Origin: Bacteroides sp. 224
GTDB lineage: Bacteria > Bacteroidota > Bacteroidia > Bacteroidales > Bacteroidaceae
NCBI RefSeq assembly: GCF_010500995.1
Contig: NZ_QVMK01000034.1
Coordinates: 18,179-82,178 of the forward strand
Direction of reading: 5' to 3'
Length of the DNA stretch: 64,000 nucleotides
The notes under the pieces are model-generated. The model was given only the letters and a program-made list of their open reading frames with translations, was not told the DNA's origin and did not search any database. Positions 51,229 through 59,071 of the stretch are shown piece by piece (positions within the stretch are counted from its first letter, which is position 1; every line of letters starts with the position of its first letter). Made by a program: the position numbers and the translations under genes.

Positions 51229-51936
51229 ATGGCCAATACCATCACCCGCTATATACCTAACACCATTACTTGCCTAAACCTTTTTTCCGGGTGTATTGCC
51301 TGTGTCATGGCATTTGAAGCGAATTATTCGCTGGCATTTCTTTTTATCATATTCAGCGGTATATTCGATTTCCTCGATGGCATGCTGGCCCGTGTATTGA
51401 ATGCACCTTCTGCTATTGGCAAGGAACTGGATTCACTGGCCGATGATATCAGCTTCGGCGCTGCCCCTGCTTTTATAATTTTCAGTTTATTTAAAGAAGT
51501 TCATTACCCTGCTTTCATGGAAGGAATAAGTGCTTATGTTCCTTATTTCGCTTTTGTTATCGCGGTATTTTCTGCCTTAAGATTGGCTAAATTCAATATA
51601 GATGAACGCCAAACAGAATCTTTTGTGGGACTTAACACTCCATCTAATGCTTTTTTCTGGAGTTCGCTGGTGGTAGGCAATCATGCTTTCTTAACTTCTA
51701 CACAATTCAACGCTATATACTTAATCATTCTGGTGATTATCTTCTCGTTGCTGTTGGTTTCCGAGATCCCGATGTTTGCATTTAAATTTAAATCATTCAC
51801 CTGGCAGGAAAATAAAATACGTGTTCTCTTTTTAGTTGTTGCCATACTGCTTATCGTCTTTCTGGGTATAAGCGGAATCGCAGCAAGTATGGTTTGGTAC
51901 ATTATACTTTCATTAATTACGAATAAAAAGAAGTAG
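51229..51936 (+). CDS. pssA: CDP-diacylglycerol-serine O-phosphatidyltransferase
   Basis: A 235-residue inner-membrane enzyme that makes phosphatidylserine from CDP-diacylglycerol and serine. The full CDP-alcohol phosphotransferase motif is present: D50-G51-x2-A54-R55-x8-G64-x3-D68-x3-D72. About seven membrane segments follow the pattern of the type II family. It is directly downstream of psd (2-nt gap), which uses its product. A DUF4834 gene follows after 66 nt. Confidence 0.94.
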   Translation: MANTITRYIPNTITCLNLFSGCIACVMAFEANYSLAFLFIIFSGIFDFLDGMLARVLNAPSAIGKELDSLADDISFGAAPAFIIFSLFKEVHYPAFMEGISAYVPYFAFVIAVFSALRLAKFNIDERQTESFVGLNTPSNAFFWSSLVVGNHAFLTSTQFNAIYLIILVIIFSLLLVSEIPMFAFKFKSFTWQENKIRVLFLVVAILLIVFLGISGIAASMVWYIILSLITNKKK

Positions 51937-52002
51937 GCCTGCAACTATATCTGGCATACTTATTGTTTTCTATTTATTCAAAACAAAAAAACATTTAATT
52001 CA

Positions 52003-52263
52003 ATGGGAGGAGTATTATTAACTTTTCTATTCATCATCTTCGTTATATTCGTATTCGGTTTATCCATTATCCGTAATATACTCCGTTTTTTATTCGGATT
52101 TGGAGGGCGTTCTTCATCTTCCTCTCAACAATCGGGAAGTTCTCAAGGGCAAACCAGACAAAAAGTCAGTAACCCTTCTCCTAAAAAGAAAAAGTTATTC
52201 GATGATAATGAAGGAGAGTATGTTGAATTCGAAGAGGTTAAAGAAGAAGAAGAAGAGAATTAA
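52003..52263 (+). CDS. DUF4834 family small membrane protein
   Basis: An 86-residue protein with one N-terminal membrane segment (about residues 4-30, GVLLTFLFIIFVIFVFGLSI), then an IRNILRFLFGFGG amphipathic stretch, a serine/glutamine-rich linker and an acidic tail (EFEEVKEEEEEN). This matches DUF4834, usually downstream of pssA in Bacteroides. The function is unknown. It is convergent with tadA, 8 nt away. Confidence 0.8.
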   Translation: MGGVLLTFLFIIFVIFVFGLSIIRNILRFLFGFGGRSSSSSQQSGSSQGQTRQKVSNPSPKKKKLFDDNEGEYVEFEEVKEEEEEN

Positions 52264-52271
52264 AATCTTTA

Positions 52272-52706
52272 TCAACGTTTAGACCGAAAGAAATCTTTCA
52301 TTATTTGTCCACATTCCTCTGCCATCACTCCACTTACTACAACGGTTTTAGGGTGTAATGCCTCTGGTGCATAAGCCTGATATCCTCTTTTTTCGTCTGC
52401 TGCACCAAACACCAGCTTTCCCAATTGCGACCAGGCAATGGCTCCGGCGCACATCACACAGGGCTCTACTGTTACATAAAGAGTACATTCGTTCAGGTAT
52501 TTTCCACCAAGTACATTGGCTGCCGCAGTAATGGCTTGCATCTCGGCATGGGCAGTTACATCGGTCAGTGTTTCCGTTAGGTTGAAAGAGCGGGCAATGA
52601 TACGTTCTTTGCAAACCACCACAGCACCCACCGGCACTTCTCCTTTTGCTTTGGCTTTGTCGGCTTCCAGCAAGGCTTGTTTCATAAAGTATACATCATC
52701 CAGCAT
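52272..52706 (-). CDS. tadA: tRNA-specific adenosine deaminase / nucleoside deaminase
   Basis: A 144-residue zinc deaminase. The zinc site is H53-A-E55 (catalytic glutamate E55) and P82-C83-x2-C86 (TVEPCVMCAGA). TadA converts A34 to inosine in tRNA-Arg(ACG). The C-terminal helix region (FFRSKR) and overall length fit TadA, though related guanine deaminases share the motif. The small RHH-like gene ends 3 nt before its start codon, so they are likely co-transcribed. Confidence 0.88.
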   Translation of the reverse strand: MLDDVYFMKQALLEADKAKAKGEVPVGAVVVCKERIIARSFNLTETLTDVTAHAEMQAITAAANVLGGKYLNECTLYVTVEPCVMCAGAIAWSQLGKLVFGAADEKRGYQAYAPEALHPKTVVVSGVMAEECGQIMKDFFRSKR

Positions 52707-52709
52707 AGA

Positions 52710-52943
52710 TCAGCGGCGCATATCATGTTCTTCGAAAAGTGTGGGATAATCTTCGTCCATGCTTTTATGGATTACAGAGAGTATCGTTTCGCGAAACCAA
52801 CGGGATTTATTTGATATCTTGTATTTAGCCAGATAACGATCTATAATCCGTTGCTCCTCTTCACTGAGTAAACAAGTCATCCTCAACTGTCTTTTTGTCT
52901 CAGTTGACGATGATTTTGCACATATCCGATCTCTCTTTTTCAT
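52710..52943 (-). CDS. Small basic protein, ribbon-helix-helix-like
   Basis: A 77-residue protein. After a basic N-terminus, RQLRMTCLLSEEEQRIIDRYLAKYKISNKSRWFRETI (residues 18-54, read in parts) follows the strand-helix-turn-helix pattern of RHH DNA-binding or mobilisation-accessory proteins (R-M-T-x-x-L-S-x-E-E, then S-K-S-R-W-x-R-E-x-I). A -7 match (minus-strand TAATTTTG, 52952-52959) is so close that a start at Met22 (52880) or leaderless expression is possible. It precedes tadA by 3 nt. The function is unknown. Confidence 0.6.
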   Translation of the reverse strand: MKKRDRICAKSSSTETKRQLRMTCLLSEEEQRIIDRYLAKYKISNKSRWFRETILSVIHKSMDEDYPTLFEEHDMRR

Positions 52944-52969
52944 ATCTTCCGCAAAATTACTTTTACTTC

Positions 52970-53001
52970 TTGAATATCAAAAAATAAAAAGCGTAAATTT
53001 G
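52970..53001 (+). promoter_or_regulatory. Promoter of yraN
   Basis: A -33 TTG (52970-52972) and a -7 TAAATTTG (52994-53001) are 21 nt apart. The ATG follows at 53025. Confidence 0.6.
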
Positions 53002-53024
53002 CAAAAAACACACTAAATGTATAT

Positions 53025-53390
53025 ATGGCAGAGCATAATGACTTAGGACAGGCAGGAGAAGACGCTGCCGTTGAGTACTTAAAAGAGCATAACTACACCA
53101 TTCGTCACCGCAATTGGCGAAAGGGAAATCTGGAGCTGGATATCGTAGCCGCCAAAGACGACGAGCTGGTGGTTATTGAAGTGAAAACACGTAAAAGCAC
53201 GTTGTTCTCGTTACCACAAGAGGCGGTTAATGCCCAAAAGATAAGAAGAACGGTAATAGCTGCAGATACATATATGAAGTTCTTTGGTATTGATAGCCCT
53301 GTACGGTTCGATATTATATCGGTAGTGGGTGATGCTGGGAATTTTAAAATAGAACATATTAAGGAGGCGTTTTATCCGCCTATTTGGTAA
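53025..53390 (+). CDS. YraN family (UPF0102) endonuclease-like protein
   Basis: A 121-residue small protein with a PD-(D/E)XK-like core: E12 in LGQAGEDAAVEYL, E37 and D39 in GNLELDIVA, then E52 and K54 in VVIEVKTR. The family is nearly universal in bacteria, is often close to rnhB or ribosomal genes, and its role is unclear (suggested Holliday-junction resolvase-like fold). It has its own promoter and is followed by a strong inverted repeat. Confidence 0.88.
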   Translation: MAEHNDLGQAGEDAAVEYLKEHNYTIRHRNWRKGNLELDIVAAKDDELVVIEVKTRKSTLFSLPQEAVNAQKIRRTVIAADTYMKFFGIDSPVRFDIISVVGDAGNFKIEHIKEAFYPPIW

Positions 53391-53412
53391 ATACTTAATT
53401 GTATTACTTTTA

Positions 53413-53497
53413 AACCGCAGAGTTACGCAGATTAACGCGGAGTATTATTACGAGAATAAATTAAAAACTCTGCGTTAATCTGCGTAACTCTGCGGTT
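53413..53497. repeat. Long inverted repeat, CGCAGAGTTACGCAGATTAA type (copy D)
   Basis: Two arms of about 31 nt (53413-53443 and 53467-53497) are almost perfectly complementary, with a 23-nt AT-rich loop. It is the best-preserved member of the family seen at 1-85. It lies between yraN and the mmcQ-like gene. Confidence 0.85.
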
Positions 53498-53541
53498 CAA
53501 AAAAGTAATTACAATAGAAATTAAAAGATTAGCAATAATTT

Positions 53542-53898
53542 ATGAACATAGAAACAGCCAGAGAATATTGCCTAAGTAAAAAGGGAACTACCGAATCATT
53601 TCCTTTTGACGATACTTCGCTTGTAATTAAAGTGATGGATAAAATGTTTGCACTGATTGATCTGGAAAGCGCAAACAAGTTATCGCTGAAATGCGATCCT
53701 GAATACGCCATTGAGTTGCGCGAGAAATACAATGCCATTGAGGGTGCTTATCACTTCAACAAAAAATATTGGAACCAAGTTTCCTTCAATAGTGATGCCG
53801 ATGATGCACTTATCAAATCATTGATTGATCACTCTTACGAAGAAGTAATCAAGAAATTTACCCGAAAACTAAAGCAGGAATATGATTCACTTGACTGA
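53542..53898 (+). CDS. MmcQ/YjbR family DNA-binding-like protein
   Basis: A 118-residue protein with the CyaY-like fold pattern: MNIETAREYCLSKKGTTESFPFDDTSLVIKV, then KMFALIDLE and ALSLKCDP-like NKLSLKCDPEYA, then YHFNKKYWNQVSF and a final helix with LIDHSYEEV. The family is common, its function unproven despite the DNA-binding name. Its end overlaps the start of birA by 17 nt, so translation is coupled. Confidence 0.88.
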   Translation: MNIETAREYCLSKKGTTESFPFDDTSLVIKVMDKMFALIDLESANKLSLKCDPEYAIELREKYNAIEGAYHFNKKYWNQVSFNSDADDALIKSLIDHSYEEVIKKFTRKLKQEYDSLD

Positions 53899-54604
53899 AA
53901 CAGATTCTACCAGCAACTACCTGAATACACTTTCGCAAAAGGAGCAGCTCGAGGAGTTTACTGTAGTAATGGCAGACTTTCAAACGGCAGGCAAAGGCCA
54001 ACGAGGCAACTCCTGGGAAGCGGAAGCAGGCAAGAATTTACTTTTCAGCTTCATTATGTACCCCCACTTCTTGCCAATTCGTGAGCAGTTTCTATTATCC
54101 AAAATGGTTTCACTTGCTATCAAGGAGACATTAGAAGATTATGCTGCCGACATTTCCATCAAATGGCCGAATGATATTTATTGGAAGGACAAAAAGATTT
54201 GCGGCATACTGATCGAAAATGATTTATTAGGTTCTACCATTGAGAAGAGTATTGCAGGAATCGGTATTAACATTAACCAGGAATTGTTTCAAAGCCCTGC
54301 TCCCAACCCGGTTTCTTTGCAACAAATCACCGGGAAAGTTCATTCGATAGAGAAAGTTCTTGCTTCAGTGATGGAAAAGGTTCAGGAATACTATAAATTA
54401 CTGAAAAATGGTGATAAGGAAGCAATTAATACTCGCTATCATCGGGCGCTCTTCCGCAGAGTGGGGTATCATTTGTATTCGGACAAAGAAGGTGTATTCC
54501 ACGCACGAATCCGAACTGTGAAAGATACCGGAATACTCGTATTGGAAGATAACGAAGGACGCGAGAGGGAATATGCGTTCAAGGAGGTAAGTTCCCATCT
54601 GTAG
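53882..54604 (+). CDS. birA: Biotin-[acetyl-CoA-carboxylase] ligase
   Basis: A 240-residue biotin-protein ligase that attaches biotin to carboxyl-carrier proteins through biotinyl-AMP. The biotin/ATP loop GKGQRGNSW lies at residues 37-45, KWPNDIYWKDKKICGIL at 94-110, and the GIGININQE segment follows. The N-terminal winged helix of E. coli BirA is missing, so it is a monofunctional ligase with no repressor role, as is usual in Bacteroides. It overlaps the mmcQ-like gene by 17 nt and may overlap a small antisense gene at its end. Confidence 0.92.
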   Translation: MIHLTETDSTSNYLNTLSQKEQLEEFTVVMADFQTAGKGQRGNSWEAEAGKNLLFSFIMYPHFLPIREQFLLSKMVSLAIKETLEDYAADISIKWPNDIYWKDKKICGILIENDLLGSTIEKSIAGIGININQELFQSPAPNPVSLQQITGKVHSIEKVLASVMEKVQEYYKLLKNGDKEAINTRYHRALFRRVGYHLYSDKEGVFHARIRTVKDTGILVLEDNEGREREYAFKEVSSHL

Positions 54605-54779
54605 CTCTCTTTACCTTCTCTATCTTTTCCAAAATCAGTTTAGCTTCCTGAGAAGAAAATTGTTGCACCACATTGAGCAAATGAGCCTGCGCTTTTGTAT
54701 AGTCTGTAATATATACCTCGGATAATCTATCTCTATAATAATAGGTTCCCTGTTCTACTATAGAAGACAATTTAAACAC
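54579..54779 (-). CDS. Small hypothetical protein
   Basis: A 66-residue frame convergent with birA and overlapping its last 26 nt. The composition looks protein-like: FKLSSIVEQGTYYYRDRLSEV, then a helix AQAHLLNVVQQFSSQEAKLILEKIEKV. No signal peptide or known motif. No convincing promoter is seen upstream. It may be a real small gene of unknown function; the evidence is limited to amino-acid pattern and position. Confidence 0.4.
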   Translation of the reverse strand: MFKLSSIVEQGTYYYRDRLSEVYITDYTKAQAHLLNVVQQFSSQEAKLILEKIEKVKRATDGNLPP

Positions 54780-54857
54780 ATTATTGTTCAGGCAAACAAC
54801 GCACTTATTCTTTTTTTATTTATATTTACGCAAACTAACTATCTACATGAAAAACGA

Positions 54858-57281
54858 ATGAGAATAAGAACCTTTTTTAGTCTGATGATTTTAACCTGCT
54901 TTCAGGCTTATGCTCAAACAAATATAGAACAACTAAAAGAACAAGTTCAAACAAACGCAATCAAACAATTAGCACTTTATCCGCAAGAAAAAATATACCT
55001 GCATACCGATAGGGAATATTATATTCCGGGAGATACAGTGTGGTTTAAAGCGTATACAGCAGATGCTTTTACAAATGAGTACTGCGAACGAAGCCGTTTT
55101 GTGTATGTAGAGTTAATTAACTCTTCAGCAAGTGTTATCAAAAGAGTAATGCTTCCTCCACGAAAGAGTTTATTTTTTGGCAATATTGCACTTTCAGAAG
55201 AACTATCCAAAGGGTATTACACTATATGTGCTTACACTCGCCACATGGAAAATCTGGGAGAAGATTACTTCTTCAAGAAAGAAATCTACATTGGAGAGGC
55301 ACCTGTTAAAGATGCAACCAATGAAACACCCACCCAAAAAGAAAAGAAGAAAACTGATCCTATTGATTATGAAGTCTCTTTCTTTCCGGAAGGAGGCAAT
55401 TTATTGGAAAACATATTTAGTAAAGTAGCATTCAAAGCACTAAATGCAAAAGGAATTCCGGAAGAGATTCATGGGCAAGTTCTTGATGGTACTACAGGAG
55501 AAGTCATAGCAAAAGCAGAAACTTTCCATCAAGGAATGGGTACTTTCTCTTTTGCACCTCTGCCGGGAAGAAACTACTTTTTGGAATGTAGTAATAAGGA
55601 GGGAGTCAGTAAACGCTTTCAACTACCCACCCCATTATCTAACGGACATACGCTTTCCTGCATCCTGCGAGATGAGCATATTTATATCAGCAAACACCAT
55701 GCAGGAAATATCAACCCTAATGATACTCTCTATTTGTTAGCCCATATAAAAGGTAAGCCTTATTATTTTGATATTTGGGACACCAAGAAGTCATATATCC
55801 AATTTAACAATAAGATATTTCCTGCCGGCATCATTCAGTTTATTCTCTTTGATTCAGCTATGCACCCAATAAGCGAACGACTTGTATTTTGCAAGAACAC
55901 GGAATTGGCAGATGTCACCTTCCAAGCCAATAAGAAATCTTATACTAAAAGAGAACAGGTTTCTATTCAATTAAATATCAAGAATAGTTTAAATATACCT
56001 TTAAAAGGAAGTATTTCCGTAGCAGTAACAGACGATAAAGATATTCAACTGAACACAACATCAGAATCTATATTAAGCTGCCTGTTGTTAACATCCGAAC
56101 TAAAAGGATATATTGATGCCCCCGGATATTATTTTGAAAACGACAGCATAAACCGTACGCTGGCTTTAGATCATTTAATGTTGACGCACGGCTGGAGAAG
56201 GTACAACATACCGGAAGTAGCAAAAGGAAACTTCGAAATCCCGGAAATACCTTTTGAAGGCAAGAAAAAAATTACGGGGCAAGTGAAACATATTCTATTA
56301 AATACGCCTTTAAAGGATGCTAAAATCACAGTACTAACTGCACCTTTCAACTTTAGTTTCTTAGACACAGACTCCGTAGGACGTTTTTCCACAAATTCGG
56401 AAAAACGAGACAGTACCGTTTATTTCATACAAGCTACCAGCAAAAAAGATAGCAAGCAGGCAAAGCTGATTCTCGATAAAGAAACATTTCCCAATATCAG
56501 CAGCATTCCTTATAAGGCTCCTTTACTCGAAATAAAAGATACAGTTGCAATGGTTAGTAATTTCCTCCAAAAGGCAAATCAACGTATTCAGTATGAGGAA
56601 TATATAAAAAGCATTCATTTAGATGAAGTAAAAATCACTGCAAAAAGAAAAGGAAAAGAGGTTATGTTTTCTGCCATAGCAGACCAATCTATAAGCAAAG
56701 ATGAACTACTAAATTCGGGTGCTAAAAGTATTGCAGATATATTAATAGCAACTCCGGGAGTATTAGGAGTATCCGGAGATAAAGTTTACATTAAAAACCA
56801 CGAGAAGCCGGCATTAATCCGAATTGACAATCAAGATTTTAGCACTTATGACTCAGGTGTCCCCCGATGGAAAAGACTTCACGTTTCCACAGTAGAGCGC
56901 ATTGATATATTTACAGGTAATAACACAACATTCTTTGGTCCGGAAGGAGATCATGGTGTAATCAACATTACCACCATACAGCCCGGAAGGTATCTTCAAA
57001 CCGCAACCATGCCCAATCAAACATTAACAACCCCTCTGGGTTTTCAGAAATATATGGAATTTTACTCCCCCAAATACGATACTTATGAAAATAGAATCAA
57101 CAACATTCCGGATTACCGAACTACCATCTATTGGAAACCGGATATTATCACCAAAGATGATGGCAACGCCGAATTCAACTTCTATACTTCCGACTTCCCT
57201 ACAACCTATACCATCGTTATCGAAGGATTATCGGTATATGGGGATATTATCCGGAAAATAGAAAAGATTGTTGTAAAATAG
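54858..57281 (+). CDS. Exported protein with macroglobulin-like (MG2) N-terminus and TonB-plug-like C-terminus
   Basis: An 807-residue exported protein. A signal peptide covers about residues 1-19 (cut after AYAQ). An MG2-like beta-sandwich at about 45-150 starts PQEKIYLHTDREYYIPGDTVWFKAY. Further beta-rich domains follow, including a possible carboxypeptidase-regulatory-like repeat around 470-530 (KKITGQVKHILLNTPLKDAKI). At about 600-715 it has a plug-like domain (GAKSIADILIATPGVLGVSG ... VERIDIFTGNNTTFFG.EGDHGVINITT), yet only about 90 residues remain, so there is no barrel. Such proteins are frequent in Bacteroidetes; their role, perhaps as outer-membrane partners, is unknown. Confidence 0.78.
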   Translation: MRIRTFFSLMILTCFQAYAQTNIEQLKEQVQTNAIKQLALYPQEKIYLHTDREYYIPGDTVWFKAYTADAFTNEYCERSRFVYVELINSSASVIKRVMLPPRKSLFFGNIALSEELSKGYYTICAYTRHMENLGEDYFFKKEIYIGEAPVKDATNETPTQKEKKKTDPIDYEVSFFPEGGNLLENIFSKVAFKALNAKGIPEEIHGQVLDGTTGEVIAKAETFHQGMGTFSFAPLPGRNYFLECSNKEGVSKRFQLPTPLSNGHTLSCILRDEHIYISKHHAGNINPNDTLYLLAHIKGKPYYFDIWDTKKSYIQFNNKIFPAGIIQFILFDSAMHPISERLVFCKNTELADVTFQANKKSYTKREQVSIQLNIKNSLNIPLKGSISVAVTDDKDIQLNTTSESILSCLLLTSELKGYIDAPGYYFENDSINRTLALDHLMLTHGWRRYNIPEVAKGNFEIPEIPFEGKKKITGQVKHILLNTPLKDAKITVLTAPFNFSFLDTDSVGRFSTNSEKRDSTVYFIQATSKKDSKQAKLILDKETFPNISSIPYKAPLLEIKDTVAMVSNFLQKANQRIQYEEYIKSIHLDEVKITAKRKGKEVMFSAIADQSISKDELLNSGAKSIADILIATPGVLGVSGDKVYIKNHEKPALIRIDNQDFSTYDSGVPRWKRLHVSTVERIDIFTGNNTTFFGPEGDHGVINITTIQPGRYLQTATMPNQTLTTPLGFQKYMEFYSPKYDTYENRINNIPDYRTTIYWKPDIITKDDGNAEFNFYTSDFPTTYTIVIEGLSVYGDIIRKIEKIVVK

Positions 57282-57300
57282 AAGGGGGTTCCTATGCCAG

Positions 57301-57412
57301 TTTTTGCCACGCCTGCGGCAAAGTTTTGTCACGGCCGTGGCAAAAACTTGTTGCGGCCGTAGCAAAATACTGTTGCGGCCGTGGCAAAAACCCGTAACGG
57401 CCGTGGCAAAAT
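57301..57412. repeat. Tandem array of GCCACGGCCGTGGC-type palindromes
   Basis: Five units of about 23 nt, each with a GGCCGTGGCAAAA-like core (variants GCCTGCGGCAAAG, ACGGCCGTGGCAAAA, GCGGCCGTAGCAAAA, GCGGCCGTGGCAAAA, ACGGCCGTGGCAAAA). It is very GC-rich, lies 20 nt after the stop of the MG2/plug protein gene, and has no cas gene nearby. Confidence 0.7.
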
Positions 57413-57462
57413 CTTCTAAAGCAATCAAAAAGATGCCACAGTAGAAATTTATTCAATGAAGA

Positions 57463-57495
57463 TTGAGTAAAATCGGTTAGTTGATGCTATTTTTG
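57463..57495 (+). promoter_or_regulatory. Promoter of pyrH
   Basis: A -33 TTG (57463-57465) and a -7 TATTTTTG (57488-57495) are 22 nt apart. The pyrH ATG is at 57526. Confidence 0.55.
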
Positions 57496-57525
57496 CATAA
57501 ACTAAATGACAATAACCTGTAAAGT

Positions 57526-58236
57526 ATGGTAAAGTATAAAAGAATTCTTCTGAAATTGAGCGGAGAAAGCCTGATGGGCGAGAAACAATATGGCATAGAC
57601 GAAAAACGTCTGGCTGAATATGCCAACCAGATTAAAGAGATTCATGAGTTGGGTGTTCAAATCGGTATCGTAATCGGAGGTGGCAATATTTTTCGTGGAT
57701 TAAGCGGTGCCGACAAAGGTTTCGACCGAGTGAAGGGCGACCAAATGGGTATGTTGGCTACTGTAATCAACAGTCTGGCTCTTAGTTCCGCGCTTGGATC
57801 GGCCGGAGTAAAATCACGTGTACTCACTGCTGTACGTATGGAACCTATCGGAGAGTTTTACAGCAAATGGAAAGCCATAGAAAATATGGAAGCCGGTGAG
57901 GTTGTTATCATGTCTGCCGGTACAGGTAATCCTTTCTTTACTACAGATACGGGATCTTCATTACGCGGCATTGAAATAGAAGCCGACGTTATGCTGAAAG
58001 GAACACGGGTAGATGGTATCTATACTGCTGATCCTGAGAAAGATAAAACAGCCACCAAATTTAAAGAAATCACTTACGATGAAATCTATAATCGGGGGCT
58101 CAAAGTAATGGATCTAACCGCCACTACCATGTGCAAAGAAAACAATCTTCCCATTGTAGTGTTTGATATGGATACCGTTGGTAACCTCAAGAAAGTTATC
58201 ATGGGAGAAGAGATAGGAACACTGGTACATAATTGA
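57526..58236 (+). CDS. pyrH: UMP kinase
   Basis: A 236-residue amino-acid-kinase-fold enzyme that phosphorylates UMP to UDP in pyrimidine biosynthesis. It begins YKRILLKLSGESLMGE, has the GGGNIFRG loop (residues about 52-59), the KGDQMGMLATVIN segment and the nucleotide-binding SAGTGNPFFTTDT motif (about 129-141). Length is standard. It is followed by frr after a long AT-rich inverted repeat, the usual gene neighbour. Confidence 0.96.
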   Translation: MVKYKRILLKLSGESLMGEKQYGIDEKRLAEYANQIKEIHELGVQIGIVIGGGNIFRGLSGADKGFDRVKGDQMGMLATVINSLALSSALGSAGVKSRVLTAVRMEPIGEFYSKWKAIENMEAGEVVIMSAGTGNPFFTTDTGSSLRGIEIEADVMLKGTRVDGIYTADPEKDKTATKFKEITYDEIYNRGLKVMDLTATTMCKENNLPIVVFDMDTVGNLKKVIMGEEIGTLVHN

Positions 58237-58376
58237 GTTTGAGTTTATAGTTTGGAGTTTATAGTTTTAAGTTTTGAGGATGTGTGTTTTTTTAATTACT
58301 TTGCATCTCATAACTATAACCCCCAAACTATAAACTCAAAACTGTAAACTCCAAACTATAAACTTAAAACTCAAAA
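58235..58376. repeat. AT-rich inverted repeat between pyrH and frr
   Basis: GAGTTTATAGTTTGGAGTTT and following TTTTAAGTTTTGAG (58235-58278) face their reverse complements (58321-58376). It is the same unit as in the alaS leader. Its right arm ends 2 nt before the frr ATG, so a stable fold could influence frr translation or pyrH mRNA 3' processing. Confidence 0.7.
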
Positions 58377-58378
58377 AT

Positions 58379-58939
58379 ATGATAGACGTAAACAATTGCA
58401 TCAACGAAGCCCAAGAGAAAATGGATATGGCCATTATGTATCTTGAAGAATCATTCGCACACATCCGTGCAGGTAAGGCTAACCCCAGAATCCTCGATGG
58501 CATCAGGGTTGATTCTTACGGAAGCATGGTACCTATAAGTAATGTTGCTGCCGTAACCACTCCCGACGCTCGCAGTATTACCATCAAACCATGGGACAAG
58601 AGCATGTTCAGAGTGATAGAAAAAGCAATTATAGACTCTGACTTAGGCATTATGCCCGAGAATAATGGCGAAATTATCCGCATAGGTATTCCTCCTCTAA
58701 CCGAAGAACGCCGTAAACAACTTTCCAAACAGTGTAAAGGAGAAGCCGAAACAGCTAAGGTGAGCGTTCGCAATGCTCGTCGCGATGGTATCGATCTTAT
58801 CAAGAAAGCGGTGAAAGAAGGACTTTCTGAAGATATGGGAAAAGACAATGAAGCTAAACTTCAAAAAGCACACGACAAGTATATCAAGAAAGTAGACGAT
58901 ATGCTGGCAGAAAAGGAAAAAGAAATCATGACTGTTTAG
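58379..58939 (+). CDS. frr: Ribosome recycling factor
   Basis: A 186-residue protein that, with EF-G, splits post-termination ribosomes. The family marks are [21 protein letters not shown] near residues 26-46, [14 protein letters not shown], and the C-terminal helix bundle with [14 protein letters not shown]. Length is typical. The start ATG directly follows a long inverted repeat. A second hairpin lies 22 nt after the stop. Confidence 0.96.
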   Translation: MIDVNNCINEAQEKMDMAIMYLEESFAHIRAGKANPRILDGIRVDSYGSMVPISNVAAVTTPDARSITIKPWDKSMFRVIEKAIIDSDLGIMPENNGEIIRIGIPPLTEERRKQLSKQCKGEAETAKVSVRNARRDGIDLIKKAVKEGLSEDMGKDNEAKLQKAHDKYIKKVDDMLAEKEKEIMTV

Positions 58940-58960
58940 TCCACCTCAAATATAAGGAAT

Positions 58961-59036
58961 GAACACAGAAGCACAGAGACACAGAGAATTATTTTCAACG
59001 AAATGAAAAGCTCTGTGTCTCTGTGCTTTCGTGTTC
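58961..59036. repeat. Inverted repeat (copy E) after frr
   Basis: GAACACAGAAGCACAGAGAC plus ACAGAG (58961-58986) is complementary to CTCTGTGTCTCTGTGCTTTCGTGTTC (59011-59036), read in parts, with a 24-nt loop. A probable terminator of pyrH-frr and a member of the hairpin family seen elsewhere in the window. Confidence 0.75.
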
Positions 59037-59071
59037 TATATTAAATTCTTAAACTTTCAATATCCTATACT

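Noticed and set aside
52272-52943. tadA and the small RHH-like gene as a toxin-antitoxin pair
   Set aside because: The downstream partner is a canonical tRNA adenosine deaminase with intact zinc site, not a toxin family.
57301-57412. CRISPR array
   Set aside because: Units of 23 nt follow each other with almost no spacer, are palindromic and vary among themselves, and no cas genes are present.
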